A stretch of 64,000 nucleotides of DNA, taken from positions 1 to 64,000 of the forward strand of contig NW_026870597.1 in the NCBI RefSeq assembly GCF_963576545.1, read 5' to 3'. How positions within the stretch are numbered: the stretch's first letter is position 1; each line of letters opens with the position of its first letter. Below, piece after piece: positions 24,601 through 35,793 of this stretch. The DNA comes from Limanda limanda. Taxonomy: Eukaryota > Chordata > Actinopteri > Pleuronectiformes > Pleuronectidae. Made by a program: the position numbers and the translations under genes. The notes under the pieces are model-generated. The model ran no database searches and was not told the origin of the DNA. It saw only the letters and a program-made list of their open reading frames with translations.

Positions 24601-26656
24601 CCTTCCGAAAGTCGGAGAAGCTCAAGGATGGTACCGATCGATGCGCGCTACCCCATTTAGTGGGGGTAGAGCCTTCTTGCAAGTCTCTCCGACCTTCACA
24701 AAAAAAGTTATTCAAGAATATCTCTTTCTCCTATGTGCTTTCATCCCTAACCCTAACCCTAACCCTTCCGAAAGTCGGAGAAGCTCAAGGATGGTACCGA
24801 TCGATGCGCGCTACCCCATTTAGTGGGGGTAGAGCCTACTTGCAAGTCTCTCCGACCTTCACAAAAAAAGTTATTCAAGAATATCTCCTCAGATTTGGGG
24901 GAATTTCGTCGGTCGACCTCTTCCGAAGGTCGTACAAGCTCGGGGATGGTACCAATCGATCCGCAGGACCCAAATTAGTCCAGATGCAACCACTTTCCAA
25001 GTCTCTCCGACCTTCACAAAAAAAGTTATTCAAGAATATCTCTTTCTCCTATGTGCTTTCATCCCTAACCCTAACCCTAACCCTTCCGAAAGTCGGAGAA
25101 GCTCAAGGATGGTACCGATCGATGCGCACTACCCCATTTAGTGGGGGTAGAGCCTACTTGCAAGTCTCTCCGACCTTCACAAAAAAAGTTATTCAAGAAT
25201 ATCTCTTTCTCCTATGTGCTTTCATCCCTAACCCTAACCCTAACCCTTCCGAAAGTCGGAGAAGCTCAAGGATGGTACCGATCGATGCGCGCTACCCCAT
25301 TTAGTGGGGGTAGAGCCTACTTGCAAGTCTCTCCGACCTTCACAAAAAAAGTTATTCAAGAATATCTCTTTCTCCTATGTGCTTTCATCCCTAACCCTAA
25401 CCCTAACCCTTCCGAAAGTCGGAGAAGCTCAAGGATGGTACCGATCGATGCGCGCTACCCCATTTAGTGGGGGTAGAGCCTACTTGCAAGTCTCTCCGAC
25501 CTTCACAAAAAAAGTTATTCAAGAATATCTCTTTCTCCTATGTGCTTTCATCCCTAACCCTAACCCTAACCCTTCCGAAAGTCGGAGAAGCTCAAGGATG
25601 GTACCGATCGATGCGCGCTACCCCATTTAGTGGGGGTAGAGCCTACTTGCAAGTCTCTCCGACCTTCACAAAAAAAGTTATTCAAGAATATCTCTTTCTC
25701 CTATGTGCTTTCATCCCTAACCCTAACCCTAACCCTTCCGAAAGTCGGAGAAGCTCAAGGATGGTACTGATCGATGCGCGCAACCCCATTTAGTGGGGGT
25801 AGAGCCTACTTGCAAGTCTCTCCGACCTTCACAAAAAAAGTTATTCAAGAATATCTCCTCAGATTTGGGGGAATTTCGTCGGTCGACCTCTTCCGAAGGT
25901 CGTACAAGCTCGGGGATGGTACCAATCGATCCGCAGGACCCAAATTAGTCCAGATGCAACCACTTTCCAAGTCTCTCCGACCTTCACAAAAAAAGTTATT
26001 CAAGAATATCTCTTTCTCCTATGTGCTTTCATCCCTAACCCTAACCCTAACCCTTCCGAAAGTCGGAGAAGCTCAAGGATGGTACTGATCGATGCGCGCA
26101 ACCCCATTTAGTGGGGGTAGAGCCTACTTGCAAGTCTCTCCGACCTTCACAAAAAAAGTTATTCAAGAATATCTCCTCAGATTTGGGGGAATTTCGTCGG
26201 TCGACCTCTTCCGAAGGTCGTACAAGCTCGGGGATGGTACCAATCGATCCGCAGGACCCAAATTAGTCCAGATGCAACCACTTTCCAAGTCTCTCCGACC
26301 TTCACAAAAAAAGTTATTCAAGAATATCTCTTTCTCCTATGTGCTTTCATCCCTAACCCTAACCCTAACCCTTCCGAAAGTCGGAGAAGCTCAAGGATGG
26401 TACCGATCGATGCGCGCTACCCCATTTAGTGGGGGTAGAGCCTACTTGCATGTCTCTCCGACCTTCACAAAAAAAGTTATTCAAGAATATCTCTTTCTCC
26501 TATGTGCTTTCATCCCTAACCCTAACCCTAACCCTTCCGAAAGTCGGAGAAGCTCAAGGATGGTACCGATCGATGCGCGCTACCCCATTTAGTGGGGGTA
26601 GAGCCTACTTGCAAGTCTCTCCGACCTTCACAAAAAAAGTTATTCAAGAATATCTC
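21674..26656 (+). repeat. Left-type higher-order repeat, copy L4 (incomplete)
   Basis: Parallels L3 at an offset of 5,456 bp up to about 24,380 and at 6,100 bp afterwards. It carries 644 extra bases relative to L3 (three A plus one B, starting at the GGTAGC A near 24,468). The parallel ends about 26,656, where L3 has a GGTACT A but this copy has a GGTACC A. Private changes include GTCTTTCC near 23,084, CCTTCTTGC near 24,673 and GCATGTCTC near 26,450. Confidence 0.8.
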
Positions 26657-28107
26657 TTTCTCCTATGTGCTTTCATCCCTAACCCTAACCCTAACCCTTC
26701 CGAAAGTCGGAGAAGCTCAAGGATGGTACCGATCGATGCGCGCTACCCCATTTAGTGGGGGTAGAGCCTACTTGCAAGTCTCTCCGACCTTCACAAAAAA
26801 AGTTATTCAAGAATATCTCTTTCTCCTATGTGCTTTCATCCCTAACCCTAACCCTAACCCTTCCGAAAGTCGGAGAAGCTCAAGGATGGTACCGATCGAT
26901 GCGCGCAACCCCATTTAGTGGGGGTAGAGCCTACTTGCAAGTCTCTCCGACCTTCACAAAAAAAGTTATTCAAGAATATCTCCTCAGATTTGGGGGAATT
27001 TCGTCGGTCGACCTCTTCCGAAGGTCGTACAAGCTCGGGGATGGTACCAATCGATCCGCAGGACCCAAAATAGTCCAGATGCAACCACTTTCCAAGTCTC
27101 TCCGACCTTCACAAAAAAAGTTATTCAAGAATATCTCTTTCTCCTATGTGCTTTCATCCCTAACCCTAACCCTAACCCTTCCGAAAGTCGGAGAAGCTCA
27201 AGGATGGTACCGATCGATGCGCGCTACCCCATTTAGTGGGGGTAGAGCCTACTTGCAAGTCTCTCCGACCTTCACAAAAAAAGTTATTCAAGAATATCTC
27301 TTTCTCCTATGTGCTTTCATCCCTAACCCTAACCCTAACCCTTCCGAAAGTCGGAGAAGCTCAAGGATGGTACCGATCGATGCGCGCAACCCCATTTAGT
27401 GGGGGTAGAGCCTACTTGCAAGTCTCTCCGACCTTCACAAAAAAAGTTATTCAAGAATATCTCCTCAGATTTGGGGGAATTTCGTCGGTCGACCTCTTCC
27501 GAAGGTCGTACAAGCTCGGGGATGGTACCAATCGATCCGCAGGACCCAAATTAGTCCAGATGCAACCACTTTCCAAGTCTCTCCGACCTTCACAAAAAAA
27601 GTTATTCAAGAATATCTCTTTCTCCTATGTGCTTTCATCCCTAACCCTAACCCTAACCCTTCCGAAAGTCGGAGAAGCTCAAGGATGGTACCGATCGATG
27701 CGCGCTACCCCATTTAGTGGGGGTAGAGCCTACTTGCAAGTCTCTCCGACCTTCACAAAAAAAGTTATTCAAGAATATCTCTTTCTCCTATGTGCTTTCA
27801 TCCCTAACCCTAACCCTAACCCTTCCGAAAGTCGGAGAAGCTCAAGGATGGTACCGATCGATGCGCGCTACCCCATTTAGTGGGGGTAGAGCCTACTTGC
27901 AAGTCTCTCCGACCTTCACAAAAAAAGTTATTCAAGAATATCTCTTTCTCCTATGTGCTTTCATCCCTAACCCTAACCCTAACCCTTCCGAAAGTCGGAG
28001 AAGCTCAAGGATGGTACTGATCGATGCGCGCAACCCCATTTAGTGGGGGTAGAGCCTACTTGCAAGTCTCTCCGACCTTCACAAAAAAAGTTATTCAAGA
28101 ATATCTC
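26657..28107 (+). repeat. Transition stretch before right-type array (1,451 bp)
   Basis: Monomer order A, A, B, A, A, B, A, A, A(GGTACT). The lengths sum exactly. It has neither the left markers (GGTAGC, CTCAAGG in B, GCGCAC) nor the right markers (B' deletion, CCAAAGG in B, CACTAA). One B has CCCAAAATAGTCC near 27,066 in place of CCCAAATTAGTCC, which removes a minus-strand stop and so opens a meaningless reverse reading frame. Confidence 0.75.
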
Positions 28108-28261
28108 CTCAGATTTGGGGGAATTTCGTCGGTCGACCTCTTCCGAAGGTCGTACAAGCTCGGGGATGGTACCAATCGATCCGCAGGACCCAAATTAGTC
28201 CAGATGCAACCACTTTCCAAGTCTCTCCGACCTTCAAAAAAAAGTTATTCAAGAATATCTC
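28108..28261 (+). repeat. Monomer B' (154 bp), right-domain start marker
   Basis: B monomer that has lost the C in the CTTCACAAAAAAAG segment, giving eight A in a row (28,236-28,243). I find the same deletion ten times and only from here rightwards, at 28,236, 32,079, 35,922, 38,958, 40,394, 43,112, 44,874, 51,762, 54,798 and 57,516. It is a clean marker for the phase of the right-type higher-order repeat. Confidence 0.92.
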
Positions 28262-30674
28262 TTTCTCCTATGTGCTTTCATCCCTAACCCTAACCCTAAC
28301 CCTTCCGAAAGTCGGAGAAGCTCAAGGATGGTACCGATCGATGCGCGCTACCCCATTTAGTGGGGGTAGAGCCTACTTGCAAGTCTCTCCGACCTTCACA
28401 AAAAAAGTTATTCAAGAATATCTCTTTCTCCTATGTGCTTTCATCCCTAACCCTAACCCTAACCCTTCCGAAAGTCGGAGAAGCTCAAGGATGGTACTGA
28501 TCGATGCGCGCAACCCCATTTAGTGGGGGTAGAGCCTACTTGCAAGTCTCTCCGACCTTCACAAAAAAAGTTATTCAAGAATATCTCCTCAGATTTGGGG
28601 GAATTTCGTCGGTCGACCTCTTCCAAAGGTCGTACAAGCTCGGGGATGGTACCAATCGATCCGCAGGACCCAAATTAGTCCAGATGCAACCACTTTCCAA
28701 GTCTCTCCGACCTTCACAAAAAAAGTTATTCAAGAATATCTCTTTCTCCTATGTGCTTTCATCCCTAACCCTAACCCTTCCGAAAGTCGGAGAAGCTCAA
28801 GGATGGTACCGATCGATGCGCGCTACCCCATTTAGTGGGGGTAGAGCCTACTTGCAAGTCTCTCCGACCTTCACAAAAAAAGTTATTCAAGAATATCTCT
28901 TTCTCCTATGTGCTTTCATCCCTAACCCTAACCCTAACCCTTCCGAAAGTCGGAGAAGCTCAAGGATGGTACCGATCGATGCGCGCAACCCCATTTAGTG
29001 GGGGTAGAGCCTACTTGCAAGTCTCTCCGACCTTCACAAAAAAAGTTATTCAAGAATATCTCCTCAGATTTGGGGGAATTTCGTCGGTCGACCTCTTCCG
29101 AAGGTCGTACAAGCTCGGGGATGGTACCAATCGATCCGCAGGACCCAAATTAGTCCAGATGCAACCACTTTCCAAGTCTCTCCGACCTTCACAAAAAAGG
29201 TTATTCAAGAATATCTCTTTCTCCTATGTGCTTTCATCCCTAACCCTAACCCTAACCCTTCCGAAAGTCGGAGAAGCTCAAGGATGGTACCGATCGATGC
29301 GCGCTACCCCATTTAGTGGGGGTAGAGCCTACTTGCAAGTCTCTCCGACCTTCACAAAAAAAGTTATTCAAGAATATCTCTTTCTCCTATGTGCTTTCAT
29401 CCCTAACCCTAACCCTAACCCTTCCGAAAGTCGGAGAAGCTCAAGGATGGTACCGATCGATGCGCGCAACCCCATTTAGTGGGGGTAGAGCCTACTTGCA
29501 AGTCTCTCCGACCTTCACAAAAAAAGTTATTCAAGAATATCTCCTCAGATTTGGGGGAATTTCGTCGGTCGACCTCTTCCGAAGGTCGTACAAGCTCGGG
29601 GATGGTACCAATCGATCCGCAGGACCCAAATTAGTCCAAATGCAACCACTTTCCAAGTCTCTCCGACCTTCACAAAAAAAGTTATTCAAGAATATCTCTT
29701 TCTCCTATGTGCTTTCATCCCTAACCCTAACCCTTCCGAAAGTCGGAGAAGCTCAAGGATGGTACCGATCGATGCGCGCTACCCCATTTAGTGGGGGTAG
29801 AGCCTACTTGCAAGTCTCTCCGACCTTCACAAAAAAAGTTATTCAAGAATATCTCTTTCTCCTATGTGCTTTCATCCCTAACCCTAACCCTAACCCTTCC
29901 GAAAGTCGGAGAAGCTCAAGGATGGTACAGATCGATGTGCGCTACCCCATTTAGTGGGGGTAGAGCCTACTTGCAAGTCTCTCCGACCTTCACAAAAAAA
30001 GTTATTCAAGAATATCTCTTTCTCCTATGTGCTTTCATCCCTAACCCTAACCCTAACCCTTCCGAAAGTCGGAGAAGCTCAAGGATGGTACTGATCGATG
30101 CGCGCAACCCCATTTAGTGGGGGTAGAGCCTACTTGCAAGTCTCTCCGACCTTCACAAAAAAAGTTATTCAAGAATATCTCCTCAGATTTGGGGGAATTT
30201 CGTCGGTCGACCTCTTTCGAAGGTCGTACAAGCTCGGGGATGGTACCAATCGATCCGCAGGACCCAAATTAGTCCAGATGCAACCACTTTCCAAGTCTCT
30301 CCGACCTTCACAAAAAAAGTTATTCAAGAATATCTCTTTCTCCTATGTGCTTTCATCCCTAACCCTAACCCTAACCCTTCCGAAAGTCGGAGAAGCTCAA
30401 GGATGGTACTGATCGATGCGCGCAACCCCATTTAGTGGGGGTAGAGCCTACTTGCAAGTCTTTCCGACCTTCACAAAAAAAGTTATTCAAGAATATCTCC
30501 TCAGATTTGGGGGAATTTCGTCGGTCGACCTCTTCCGAAGGTCGTACAAGCTCGGGGATGGTACCAATCGATCCGCAGGACCCAAATTAGTCCAGATGCA
30601 ACCACTTTCCAAGTCTCTCCGACCTTCACAAAAAACGTTATTCAAGAATATCTCTTTCTCCTATGTGCTTTCAT

Positions 30675-30696
30675 CCCTAACCCTAACACTAACCCT
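30675..30696 (-). repeat. Degenerate telomere block with CACTAA
   Basis: The third hexamer reads CACTAA, so one of the four minus-strand GGG tracts becomes GTG. The same change sits at the same place in ten copies of the right-type repeat: near 30,688, 34,691, 38,533, 39,970, 42,689, 44,451, 47,487, 54,373, 57,092 and 60,931. It is a fixed part of the amplified unit. Confidence 0.88.
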
Positions 30697-31950
30697 TCCG
30701 AAAGTCGGAGAAGCTCAAGGATGGTACCGATCGATGCGCGCTACCCCATTTAGTGGGGGTAGAGCCTACTTGCAAGTCTCTCCGACCTTCACAAAAAAAG
30801 TTATTCAAGAATATCTCTTTCTCCTATGTGCTTTCATCCCTAACCCTAACCCTAACCCTTCCGAAAGTCGGAGAAGCTCAAGGATGGTACTGATCGATGC
30901 GCGCAACCCCATTTAGTGGGGGTAGAGCCTACTTGCAAGTCTCTCCGACCTTCACAAAAAAAGTTATTCAAGAATATCTCTTTCTCCTATGTGCTTTCAT
31001 CCCTAACCCTAACCCTAACCCTTCCGAAAGTCGGAGAAGCTCAAGGATGGTACCGATCGATGCGCGCAACCCCATTTAGTGGGGGTAGAGCCTACTTGCA
31101 AGTCTCTCCGACCTTCACAAAAAAAGTTATTCAAGAATATCTCCTCAGATTTGGGGGAATTTCGTCGGTCGACCTCTTCCGAAGGTCGTACAAGCTCGGG
31201 GATGGTACCAATCGATCCGCAGGACCCAAATTAGTCCAGATGCAACCACTTTCCAAGTCTCTCCGACCTTCACAAAAAAAGTTATTCAAGAATATCTCTT
31301 TCTCCTATGTGCTTTCATCCCTAACCCTAACCCTAACCCTTCCGAAAGTCGGAGAAGCTCAAGGATGGTACCGATCGATGCGCGCTACCCCATTTAGTGG
31401 GGGTAGAGCCTACTTGCAAGTCTCTCCGACCTTCACAAAAAAAGTTATTCAAGAATATCTCTTTCTCCTATGTGCTTTCATCCCTAACCCTAACCCTAAC
31501 CCTTCCGAAAGTCGGAGAAGCTCAAGGATGGTACCGATCGATGCGCGCTACCCCATTTAGTGGGGGTAGAGCCTACTTGCAAGTCTCTCCGACCTTCACA
31601 AAAAAAGTTATTCAAGAATATCTCTTTCTCCTATGTGCTTTCATCCCTAACCCTAACCCTAACCCTTCCGAAAGTCGGAGAAGCTCAAGGATGGTACCGA
31701 TCGATGCGCGCTACCCCATTTAGTGGGGGTAGAGCCTACTTGCAAGTCTCTCCGACCTTCACAAAAAAAGTTATTCAAGAATATCTCTTTCTCCTATGTG
31801 CTTTCATCCCTAACCCTAACCCTAACCCTTCCGAAAGTCGGAGAAGCTCAAGGATGGTACTGATCGATGCGCGCAACCCCATTTAGTGGGGGTAGAGCCT
31901 ACTTGCAAGTCTCTCCGACCTTCACAAAAAAAGTTATTCAAGAATATCTC

Positions 31951-34900
31951 CTCAGATTTGGGGGAATTTCGTCGGTCGACCTCTTCCGAAGGTCGTACAA
32001 GCTCGGGGATGGTACCAATCGATCCGCAGGACCCAAATTAGTCCAGATGCAACCACTTTCCAAGTCTCTCCGACCTTCAAAAAAAAGTTATTCAAGAATA
32101 TCTCTTTCTCCTATGTGCTTTCATCCCTAACCCTAACCCTAACCCTTCCGAAAGTCGGAGAAGCTCAAGGATGGTACCGATCGATGCGCGCTACCCCATT
32201 TAGTGGGGGTAGAGCCTACTTGCAAGTCTCTCCGACCTTCACAAAAAAAGTTATTCAAGAATATCTCTTTCTCCTATGTGCTTTCATCCCTAACCCTAAC
32301 CCTAACCCTTCCGAAAGTCGGAGAAGCTCAAGGATGGTACTGATCGATGCGCGCAACCCCATTTAGTGGGGGTAGAGCCTACTTGCAAGTCTCTCCGACC
32401 TTCACAAAAAAAGTTATTCAAGAATATCTCCTCAGATTTGGGGGAATTTCGTCGGTCGACCTCTTCCAAAGGTCGTACAAGCTCGGGGATGGTACCAATC
32501 GATCCGCAGGACCCAAATTAGTCCAGATGCAACCACTTTCCAAGTCTCTCCGACCTTCACAAAAAAAGTTATTCAAGAATATCTCTTTCTCCTATGTGCT
32601 TTCATCCCTAACCCTAACCCTTCCGAAAGTCGGAGAAGCTCAAGGATGGTACCGATCGATGCGCGCTACCCCATTTAGTGGGGGTAGAGCCTACTTGCAA
32701 GTCTCTCCGACCTTCACAAAAAAAGTTATTCAAGAATATCTCTTTCTCCTATGTGCTTTCATCCCTAACCCTAACCCTAACCCTTCCGAAAGTCGGAGAA
32801 GCTCAAGGATGGTACCGATCGATGCGCGCAACCCCATTTAGTGGGGGTAGAGCCTACTTGCAAGTCTCTCCGACCTTCACAAAAAAAGTTATTCAAGAAT
32901 ATCTCCTCAGATTTGGGGGAATTTCGTCGGTCGACCTCTTCCGAAGGTCGTACAAGCTCGGGGATGGTACCAATCGATCCGCAGGACCCAAATTAGTCCA
33001 GATGCAACCACTTTCCAAGTCTCTCCGACCTTCACAAAAAAGGTTATTCAAGAATATCTCTTTCTCCTATGTGCTTTCATCCCTAACCCTAACCCTAACC
33101 CTTCCGAAAGTCGGAGAAGCTCAAGGATGGTACCGATCGATGCGCGCTACCCCATTTAGTGGGGGTAGAGCCTACTTGCAAGTCTCTCCGACCTTCACAA
33201 AAAAAGTTATTCAAGAATATCTCTTTCTCCTATGTGCTTTCATCCCTAACCCTAACCCTAACCCTTCCGAAAGTCGGAGAAGCTCAAGGATGGTACCGAT
33301 CGATGCGCGCAACCCCATTTAGTGGGGGTAGAGCCTACTTGCAAGTCTCTCCGACCTTCACAAAAAAAGTTATTCAAGAATATCTCCTCAGATTTGGGGG
33401 AATTTCGTCGGTCGACCTCTTCCGAAGGTCGTACAAGCTCGGGGATGGTACCAATCGATCCGCAGGACCCAAATTAGTCCAAATGCAACCACTTTCCAAG
33501 TCTCTCCGACCTTCACAAAAAAAGTTATTCAAGAATATCTCTTTCTCCTATGTGCTTTCATCCCTAACCCTAACCCTTCCGAAAGTCGGAGAAGCTCAAG
33601 GATGGTACCGATCGATGCGCGCTACCCCATTTAGTGGGGGTAGAGCCTACTTGCAAGTCTCTCCGACCTTCACAAAAAAAGTTATTCAAGAATATCTCTT
33701 TCTCCTATGTGCTTTCATCCCTAACCCTAACCCTAACCCTTCCGAAAGTCGGAGAAGCTCAAGGATGGTACCGATCGATGCGCGCTACCCCATTTAGTGG
33801 GGGTAGAGCCTACTTGCAAGTCTCTCCGACCTTCACAAAAAAAGTTATTCAAGAATATCTCTTTCTCCTATGTGCTTTCATCCCTAACCCTAACCCTAAC
33901 CCTTCCGAAAGTCGGAGAAGCTCAAGGATGGTACAGATCGATGTGCGCTACCCCATTTAGTGGGGGTAGAGCCTACTTGCAAGTCTCTCCGACCTTCACA
34001 AAAAAAGTTATTCAAGAATATCTCTTTCTCCTATGTGCTTTCATCCCTAACCCTAACCCTAACCCTTCCGAAAGTCGGAGAAGCTCAAGGATGGTACTGA
34101 TCGATGCGCGCAACCCCATTTAGTGGGGGTAGAGCCTACTTGCAAGTCTCTCCGACCTTCACAAAAAAAGTTATTCAAGAATATCTCCTCAGATTTGGGG
34201 GAATTTCGTCGGTCGACCTCTTTCGAAGGTCGTACAAGCTCGGGGATGGTACCAATCGATCCGCAGGACCCAAATTAGTCCAGATGCAACCACTTTCCAA
34301 GTCTCTCCGACCTTCACAAAAAAAGTTATTCAAGAATATCTCTTTCTCCTATGTGCTTTCATCCCTAACCCTAACCCTAACCCTTCCGAAAGTCGGAGAA
34401 GCTCAAGGATGGTACTGATCGATGCGCGCAACCCCATTTAGTGGGGGTAGAGCCTACTTGCAAGTCTTTCCGACCTTCACAAAAAAAGTTATTCAAGAAT
34501 ATCTCCTCAGATTTGGGGGAATTTCGTCGGTCGACCTCTTCCGAAGGTCGTACAAGCTCGGGGATGGTACCAATCGATCCGCAGGACCCAAATTAGTCCA
34601 GATGCAACCACTTTCCAAGTCTCTCCGACCTTCACAAAAAACGTTATTCAAGAATATCTCTTTCTCCTATGTGCTTTCATCCCTAACCCTAACACTAACC
34701 CTTCCGAAAGTCGGAGAAGCTCAAGGATGGTACCGATCGATGCGCGCTACCCCATTTAGTGGGGGTAGAGCCTACTTGCAAGTCTCTCCGACCTTCACAA
34801 AAAAAGTTATTCAAGAATATCTCTTTCTCCTATGTGCTTTCATCCCTAACCCTAACCCTAACCCTTCCGAAAGTCGGAGAAGCTCAAGGATGGTACTGAT

Positions 34901-35793
34901 CGATGCGCGCAACCCCATTTAGTGGGGGTAGAGCCTACTTGCAAGTCTCTCCGACCTTCACAAAAAAAGTTATTCAAGAATATCTCTTTCTCCTATGTGC
35001 TTTCATCCCTAACCCTAACCCTAACCCTTCCGAAAGTCGGAGAAGCTCAAGGATGGTACCGATCGATGCGCGCAACCCCATTTAGTGGGGGTAGAGCCTA
35101 CTTGCAAGTCTCTCCGACCTTCACAAAAAAAGTTATTCAAGAATATCTCCTCAGATTTGGGGGAATTTCGTCGGTCGACCTCTTCCGAAGGTCGTACAAG
35201 CTCGGGGATGGTACCAATCGATCCGCAGGACCCAAATTAGTCCAGATGCAACCACTTTCCAAGTCTCTCCGACCTTCACAAAAAAAGTTATTCAAGAATA
35301 TCTCTTTCTCCTATGTGCTTTCATCCCTAACCCTAACCCTAACCCTTCCGAAAGTCGGAGAAGCTCAAGGATGGTACCGATCGATGCGCGCTACCCCATT
35401 TAGTGGGGGTAGAGCCTACTTGCAAGTCTCTCCGACCTTCACAAAAAAAGTTATTCAAGAATATCTCTTTCTCCTATGTGCTTTCATCCCTAACCCTAAC
35501 CCTAACCCTTCCGAAAGTCGGAGAAGCTCAAGGATGGTACCGATCGATGCGCGCTACCCCATTTAGTGGGGGTAGAGCCTACTTGCAAGTCTCTCCGACC
35601 TTCACAAAAAAAGTTATTCAAGAATATCTCTTTCTCCTATGTGCTTTCATCCCTAACCCTAACCCTAACCCTTCCGAAAGTCGGAGAAGCTCAAGGATGG
35701 TACTGATCGATGCGCGCAACCCCATTTAGTGGGGGTAGAGCCTACTTGCAAGTCTCTCCGACCTTCACAAAAAAAGTTATTCAAGAATATCTC
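31951..35793 (+). repeat. Right-type higher-order repeat, copy R2 (3,843 bp)
   Basis: Same length as R1, but the A monomers are distributed differently. R2 has one extra A after the second short a (about 33,640-33,800) and one A fewer in the last run before the next B' (about 35,560). The two differences cancel exactly. It shares the GGTACAGATCGATGTGCG A with R1 (about 33,933). Confidence 0.87.

Larger units (their letters stand above)
28108..31950 (+). repeat. Right-type higher-order repeat, copy R1 (3,843 bp)
   Basis: Order of marked monomers: B', A, A(GGTACT), B(CCAAAGG), a, A, B followed by AAAAAAGGTT, A, A, B(CCAAATG), a, A(GGTACAGATCGATGTGCG), A(GGTACT), B(CTCTTTCGAAGG), A(GGTACT), B with GTCTTTCC at its 5' junction and AAAAAACGTT in its box, A(CACTAA), A(GGTACT), A, B, A, A, A(GGTACT). 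All of these diagnostic changes recur in later copies, so the unit was amplified after they arose. Confidence 0.88.

Noticed and set aside
26854..27084. Single minus-strand open frame of 76 codons
   Set aside because: It is opened by one private base change (CCCAAAATAG near 27,066) that removes a stop in one B monomer. Nothing else supports it.
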